This document shows positions 57,049 through 64,000 of a stretch of 64,000 bases of DNA, in pieces. The stretch comes from Aphelenchoides besseyi (Eukaryota > Nematoda > Chromadorea > Rhabditida > Aphelenchoididae), in NCBI GenBank assembly GCA_024699855.1, contig JAMPIQ010000001.1:17546001-17610000 (forward strand), read 5' to 3'. The notes under the pieces are model-generated. The model ran no database searches and had not been told where the DNA came from. It saw only the letters and a program-made list of their open reading frames with translations. The first letter of the stretch is position 1. Each line of letters opens with the position of its first letter. A program made the position numbers and the translations under genes.

Positions 57049-58942
57049 ATGTCCAAAGGCAACGCAAAAGATCAGGCAAAGTTCGTTGAACTGCCGAATG
57101 CGGAAGAAGGAAAAGTTATCGTTCGATTTCCGCCTGAAGCCAGTGGGTATGTTCCTGTATTGTGTCTTCTGATTCTAAGCTTTTGGCTTTCAGTTATTTG
57201 CACATTGGACATGCGAAAGCTGCATTGTTGAACCAGTACTATCAACAAAAGTTTAAAGGCCAATTAATCATGAGATTCGACGACACGAATCCGGCGAAAG
57301 AGAACGCGGATTTTGAGAAGGTGAATAAAGGCTCTATTTGGTGATTATGTTGATGTTTAGGTAATCAAAGAAGATTTGGAGTTGTTGGGAATCAAACCCG
57401 ATCGTTGGACTCATTCGTCCGATCTGTTCGATTTGATGTTGGAGTATTGTGAAAAGTTGATCAAAGAAGGAAACGCGTATGTCGACGATACCGATTCCGA
57501 GACGATGCGAAAGGAACGTGAAGCTCGAATTGAGTCCAAGAACCGCGATTTACGTGAGTGTGCAGTGTCTTTTGAATTGTTTTGTATTGTTGATCTTAGC
57601 TGTCGAAAAGAACTTAGAGCTGTGGAACGAAATGAAGTCGGGAACCGAAGTCGGACAAAAGTGCTGTGTTCGAATTAAAATGGACATGAAGAACAACAAC
57701 GGTGCTCTTCGTGATCCGACAATCTATCGTTGCAAACCGGAACCGCACGTTCGAACGGGAAATAAATACAAGTGAGTTTGACGCGCTTGCCAATGAGCCT
57801 TAAGATTTTAGAGTGTATCCGACTTATGACTTTGCTTGTCCAATAGTTGACAGTGTTGAAGGAGTAACTCACGCTCTTCGTACAACTGAATACACAGATC
57901 GAGATCAACAGTATTCCCGAATCTGCGATATGCTTGGAATTCGAAAGCCCTACATTTGGGCTTATTCAAGATTGAACATGAAGAACACGGTTATGAGTAA
58001 ACGAAAACTCGCGTGGCTTGTGGACGAAAAGATTGTTGATGGATGGTGAGTTCTGATTCTGCAATGTTTTCGATTTGTTTGGTTAAGGGATGATCCCCGA
58101 ATGCCAACAGTTCGTGGAATTTTGCGACATGGTCTCACCGTAGAAGCTCTTCAACAGTTCATTATCGCACAGGGCGGTAGTCGTGCAATTGTCGTTATGG
58201 AATGGGACAAAATTTGGGCAACGAATAAGAAAGTGATCGATCCCATTGCGCCTCGTTACACGGCACTTGATAGTACGGACGGTTTGGTTGCGATCAACGT
58301 CAAAGGTTTGTGGCTTCTTCACTTCGCTTAGAAATCTTGGTTTCAGGTCAAGAGGCAGTGGAAAAGCGGAACATTGCATTGCATCAAAAGAACGAAGCCA
58401 TAGGAACGAAAACCGTCTACTACGGCTCCAAACTTTTGATTGAGCGTGTTGATGCCGAGCAAATTCAATCTGGCGATACGGTCACCTTTGTCAATTGGGG
58501 AAACATGAAGATCACGGACGTGATTAAGGATATTGACAAGATCACGGCCATTGAAGCGGAATTGGATTTGGAGAACACGAACTACAAGAAAACGTTGAAA
58601 GCTACATGGTTGACCGATTTCGAAGAGGATCCAAATGTTGTTGTCGAAGCACATTTCTACGATCACATCATCTCAAAGCCGGTGCTGGACAAAGATGAGG
58701 ACTTCAAAGGGGCCGTTAATCGAGATAGTTTTGTAAGTTTGAAATCTCAGGAACTGTAACTTTGTTTCTCCTCTTAGCATAGCTCAAATTTTGTTGGCGA
58801 GCCAGCGTTGAAAGACGTAAAGAAGTCAGAGATCATTCAAATCCAACGCAAAGGTTTTTTTATTTGCGACGAACCGTACGATGGAAAGAAAATCGTTTTG
58901 ATTGTCATTCCCGATGGTGCTAAGAAGGCGCCGGCCAAGTAA
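57049..58942 (+). CDS. ears-1: Cytosolic glutamyl-tRNA synthetase
   Basis: Class I synthetase charging tRNA-Glu. ATG 57049 ([20 protein letters not shown]), then [20 protein letters not shown] with the HIGH signature and [19 protein letters not shown]. Further blocks are [39 protein letters not shown] and [36 protein letters not shown] carries the KMSKS-type loop. Also seen are RGLT-type [15 protein letters not shown] and the archaeal/eukaryotic anticodon-binding beta barrels ([17 protein letters not shown] to KKAPAK). The protein ends there, with no WHEP repeats and no prolyl-tRNA synthetase, unlike the fused EPRS of most animals. A separate gene is the nematode condition (ears-1/pars-1). 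The N-terminal GST-like domain is missing or reduced. Seven or so short introns; AATAAA near 58998. Confidence 0.9.
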
Positions 58943-59302
58943 TTAACGTTGTAGTTTGTTGTTGTAATTCAATGGCTAAACAAATTGTTACTTTTTCTAA
59001 TAAACTTCATGTTGCTTGGTAATTGGAGCTTCTTTTCATTGACGTTGCCAAACGTACATACCGACGTTGAAGCGCGGAATGACATTTAGAGGGCTCGTAC
59101 AACAGAAACCACAAAATACAGAGAGAGGCAAGCGGAATGAAAGTCGACAGAGTTTCTGCTGTTGTGGCTGCATTTTTGATTGGTCGCTAAGTTCAAATTG
59201 GAAACAGCAAACGAAACTGCAGAATTCGAGATTTTGAAGCAAAAATATGAATTCGCGTTCTTTCAATTATGATTTCCGTTTAACGTTCTCGTTCAGAGCA
59301 AA

Positions 59303-60980
<1,678 letters not shown>

Positions 60981-61151
60981 AGTAACATGTGCATAATAAA
61001 CAGCTAAACAATTTGTAAAAAGAAGTTTATTCGCTTATTAGAATTCGAGTTCAAGTGATTATAGTGAAGCAAATGGTCCCCGTTGAAAAAAAAGTAAATG
61101 CACGCGGTTCAGAAAGTTGGAAATGAGATTGCAGAGAAATGGGAAAAAGTT

Positions 61152-63790
61152 CTAGTAGAAGTTGATGTTGTCGCTCGTTTTTGGATCGACGCCATTGCAC
61201 TTCACGGACGCCGTTTCTTCGTCGATTTTGTCCTGTGACTCCAACAGCATTATTCCACAGGCGTTCTCTTCAGATCCTGTGCTGCTCGCCGTTTCGTTTT
61301 CACTGAAATAACCGATCAGTAATCAGCTGGGAGTTGATCCTTTTACTTTGTCAGTCCGTTCCTTTCTGACGGAACACTGATCGAGTTTCCACGAGTCAGT
61401 GACTTCAAGGCACGAAGAAGCAAAGCGGTACAGATCGGTCGACTGAAATGTCGAGCGTCGTCCAAAGCAGTTCTACCCCAACTAAAACAAAATTTACAAG
61501 TGATTATTAAATTAGAGTGCGTACCGATCTTTGATTGTATGATCCACTCCACAAGCGAGAAGAAACTTCACGATATCGCTGTGACCTTCGCAACTAGCGA
61601 TATGAAGTCCGGTTCGTCCTAAACATTTGGTTTCACATACAAAGTGATAATTGAGACTTACCGTCGTAATCCACAACGTTCAAGTTTTCACCTTGAATGT
61701 AGAGTCTAAAGAACATAAGATCATGAATAAGACCCAATTCTTTTCACCTTCGAACTGCTTCAAAATCGCCATTTCGACACGCAAACAGAAGAGTCACCAC
61801 GACGTCTGTGGTCCGACTTCCTATTGCACGTCGTGGATCGATTTTCTTCGAATCGGCGTGCAAAAGCGAATCGTAGTTGTGGAAGTTGAACGTTTCGATG
61901 AGCTTCTGAAATTCGAAATAGTTGTTTTTCGACAATCAAAAAAACCTGACAGAACGCTACACCTTTGCAGGTGTTGCCCAACTTGTCTAGTGGTGGAGAG
62001 TACAAGCATATTCCCATCAAATTCGGAACTACAACGATCATTCCGCCGCTCACTCCTGATTTAGCCGGAAGACCGACTTTAAAAGCGAACTGCCCCGAGA
62101 AGTCGTACATTCCACAGGAATACATGAGCGACAAAGCATCCCTACACGGTCCTGGGGTGATACAAGCTTCGTGGGTCAGTGGACACACTCCACCGTTTGC
62201 GAACGTAGCAGCCATCACAGCCGCTGAATCACAATGAGTTTCTAGTGAACATAACTGAAAACAATTCAGTTCGTATTCCTATTGATTTGACGTACTTGAA
62301 AATAGAAGTCAAGTTCGTTTCGAAGTGAAGCTTCGATTCCGGGTGGAAAGCACTTGTGCTCTTTTAGGAAGTATGCCAATGAGAAGTTTCGAGATGATGA
62401 GTCACGTTCAGAAAGAAAGACCGAGTTGTTAAAACCAATGTATTCGCCGCCTGAGAGTTTTTTGTATTCGTTATAAGCCTGAAGTTTAGATAAAAAGATC
62501 TACTTAGCTGCAAAACTCACAAAATCATAACGATCAGCCATACATAGTCCTCGTTTCATCAGTGATGTGATGATAATAGCGCCGCTGTTGATCATCTAAA
62601 AGTTTGCATTCAAAAGGCTTTCATAGTCCAAAACAAATCTAATGTTATTCAAGAGTCAGCACAAAATTGTTTTTTTAAAATTAAACAGATGTTAAGCCTT
62701 GCATAACAAAAGTAACTTGTTGAAAGATTGAATGCAAACTTACCGGATTGTGTGGTTTGTTATCGCCGTCCAAACAGATTTCGTTGAAAAGGCGACCTGA
62801 TGGCTCGTGGCCAACGAACCTATGAACATAATCGGTACCCAAATCAGAAGACACAATTGCGTAATTGAAGGCCTAAAGAATCAATTTGAATGTTCCGCAT
62901 GTTTGCCTACCTTTGAAACGGATTGAAAGCAAAACGGAGCTTTAGAGTCGCCGAGACTGAACCGTTGACCATCGATTGTACAAATTGAAAGACCCCATTT
63001 GTGTCTGTCCTGACGAGCCAATTGTGGAATGTACTTAAAACAAGTAAATTAGTACTCAACATTTGATTATATCATACGTACGCTCGCCAATTCGCCGTCG
63101 TTTATGCAGCGACACTGCAAGAGAAACGGGTTTGCAAAGTCGAAAAGTCAACTAACCTCATTGAAAATCTCCGTGACTTTGTCCGTGAACTCCTGAAATT
63201 GCGAGTTTAATCGCCAATCAACGACGTCAACTCACTTTCCACGAAGGCACGATCAGTTCGTTTCGTAGAGCTTGACTGATAAGACTAATGGATGGATGAA
63301 TACAACTGAAATCAAAAAAGTTTTGGGAAGTCAATAGTCGTGAACCGACTCTTTGAATTGTTCCCGTGGAAGACGATATCGCTTCACATCCACCGACTCG
63401 TCCTGCATCCTCGTTTCGTATTCGCAAATCTTCTCCATCATCGGCTGAAGTCGTGGGTCATTGTCGCGAAGGCCGAGACTGAAAACAAAAGAATTTGCGT
63501 CAAACTACAAAGCGTCTCGACTACAAGTCGCAAACTCACCTTTTTAGAATCAACAGCAACTTCCCGATACTCGCCTCGTCCGAATTGGTAATCTTGAAAA
63601 GATCGTAAACAATCTGAAAACAAAATGAAAGCTATTCGGGTTGAAACTCACATCTTCGGGAGTGTCCGATCGTTGTTCGAACGATGGCTGAAGATTGTCC
63701 ATGGCTTGACTCATTACTTGGGCCACCGATTTCTTGCGATCCAAAATCTCGCCGATTACATTCACTGCAAAAATGAACTTCGATTAACAG
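61152..63790 (-). CDS. Glutaminase (GLS type), 5' end unresolved
   Basis: Mitochondrial hydrolysis of glutamine to glutamate. Reading from high to low coordinates: [74 protein letters not shown]. The catalytic domain has [17 protein letters not shown] with the Ser-x-x-Lys pair, [93 protein letters not shown] and [18 protein letters not shown]. Ankyrin-type repeats follow ([28 protein letters not shown]), then an acidic tail ending in TAG at 61152. Many 40-55 bp introns. The exon bearing the mitochondrial presequence is not identified; it may be in the last 200 bp or beyond the right edge. Confidence 0.85.
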
Positions 63791-64000
63791 TTGAGACGAA
63801 ATCGTTTGATGGCGAGCAGTTGGCGTCACAGTTAAGTGAGTTATGACGTGACCTTTTCGAGCACATTGAAATGCCGTTAAACGGGGATTTGTTGAAAGAA
63901 AGAATTCAAAGTGTTCGCAATGAAACGAAAAACAAATGTAAATGCCAAAAGACGTCCAAATGCAAATTGCCGCGACTAATCCAACGGGCAATTTTAAGTC

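Overview
This window looks like nuclear DNA from a nematode. The evidence is gene content plus architecture. There is a moulting-cycle (MLT-10-like) protein, two degenerin/ENaC subunits, a receptor guanylate cyclase, a MATH-BTB protein, a CAP/SCP secreted protein with a mucin-like tail, a tetrathymosin, a nuclear hormone receptor and a glutamyl-tRNA synthetase that is not fused to prolyl-tRNA synthetase. Introns are nearly all 35-70 bp, GT...AG, with TTTTAG or TTTCAG acceptors, and intergenic gaps are short. The species cannot be named from the sequence alone. Exon joins were worked out by eye, so gene ends are firmer than some internal junctions.

Layout, left to right. 0.2-0.85 kb: small unknown gene (-). 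1.2-2.5 kb: a damaged EOGT glycosyltransferase gene (+) running into a four-TM membrane protein gene (-). 4.3-8.3 kb: four closely spaced + strand genes (NDUFAF2, beta-carbonic anhydrase, ATP12/ATPAF2, SH2-like protein). Spacing suggests an operon, and at least two members serve mitochondrial complex assembly. A small membrane-protein gene lies antisense inside the long ATP12 intron. 8.5-12.1 kb: tetrathymosin (-), CRIP-type LIM protein (+), two paralogous secreted peptides (-). 12.8-19.9 kb: CAP/SCP protein, receptor guanylate cyclase and sigma-class GST, all +. 19.9-21.9 kb: GRIP-like four-PDZ scaffold (-). 22-24.6 kb: poor in genes.

24.8-28.4 kb: MLT-10-like secreted moulting protein (+), with two copies of a roughly 460-bp TIR element in opposite orientation in its introns. 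28.4-30.8 kb: secreted EGF protein and PHYHD1-like dioxygenase (both -). 31.3-35.6 kb: two tandem DEG/ENaC subunits (+). 35.7-38.6 kb: secreted tyrosinase (-). 40-41.3 kb: degenerate aspartyl protease (-). 42.1 and 48.5 kb: a nearly identical 420-bp repeat. 43-48 kb: a propeller-like/coiled-coil protein (-), a proline-rich coiled-coil protein (+) and a small coiled-coil protein (-). 49.6-51.2 kb: MATH-MATH-BTB protein (+). 51.6-52.9 kb: nuclear receptor with in-frame stops (-). 53.4-54.75 kb: a second aspartyl-protease homologue lacking the catalytic motifs (+). 55-61 kb: phosphoserine phosphatase (-), GluRS (+), old-yellow-enzyme-like oxidoreductase (+). 61.1 kb to the right edge: glutaminase (-), 5' end possibly outside.

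Most interesting points: the broken EOGT and nuclear receptor genes, two aspartyl-protease homologues with altered active sites, the paired TIR elements inside the moulting gene, the 420-bp repeat with an abrupt identity boundary, the intron-nested gene and the paired secreted peptides with a shared dibasic-Gln junction.
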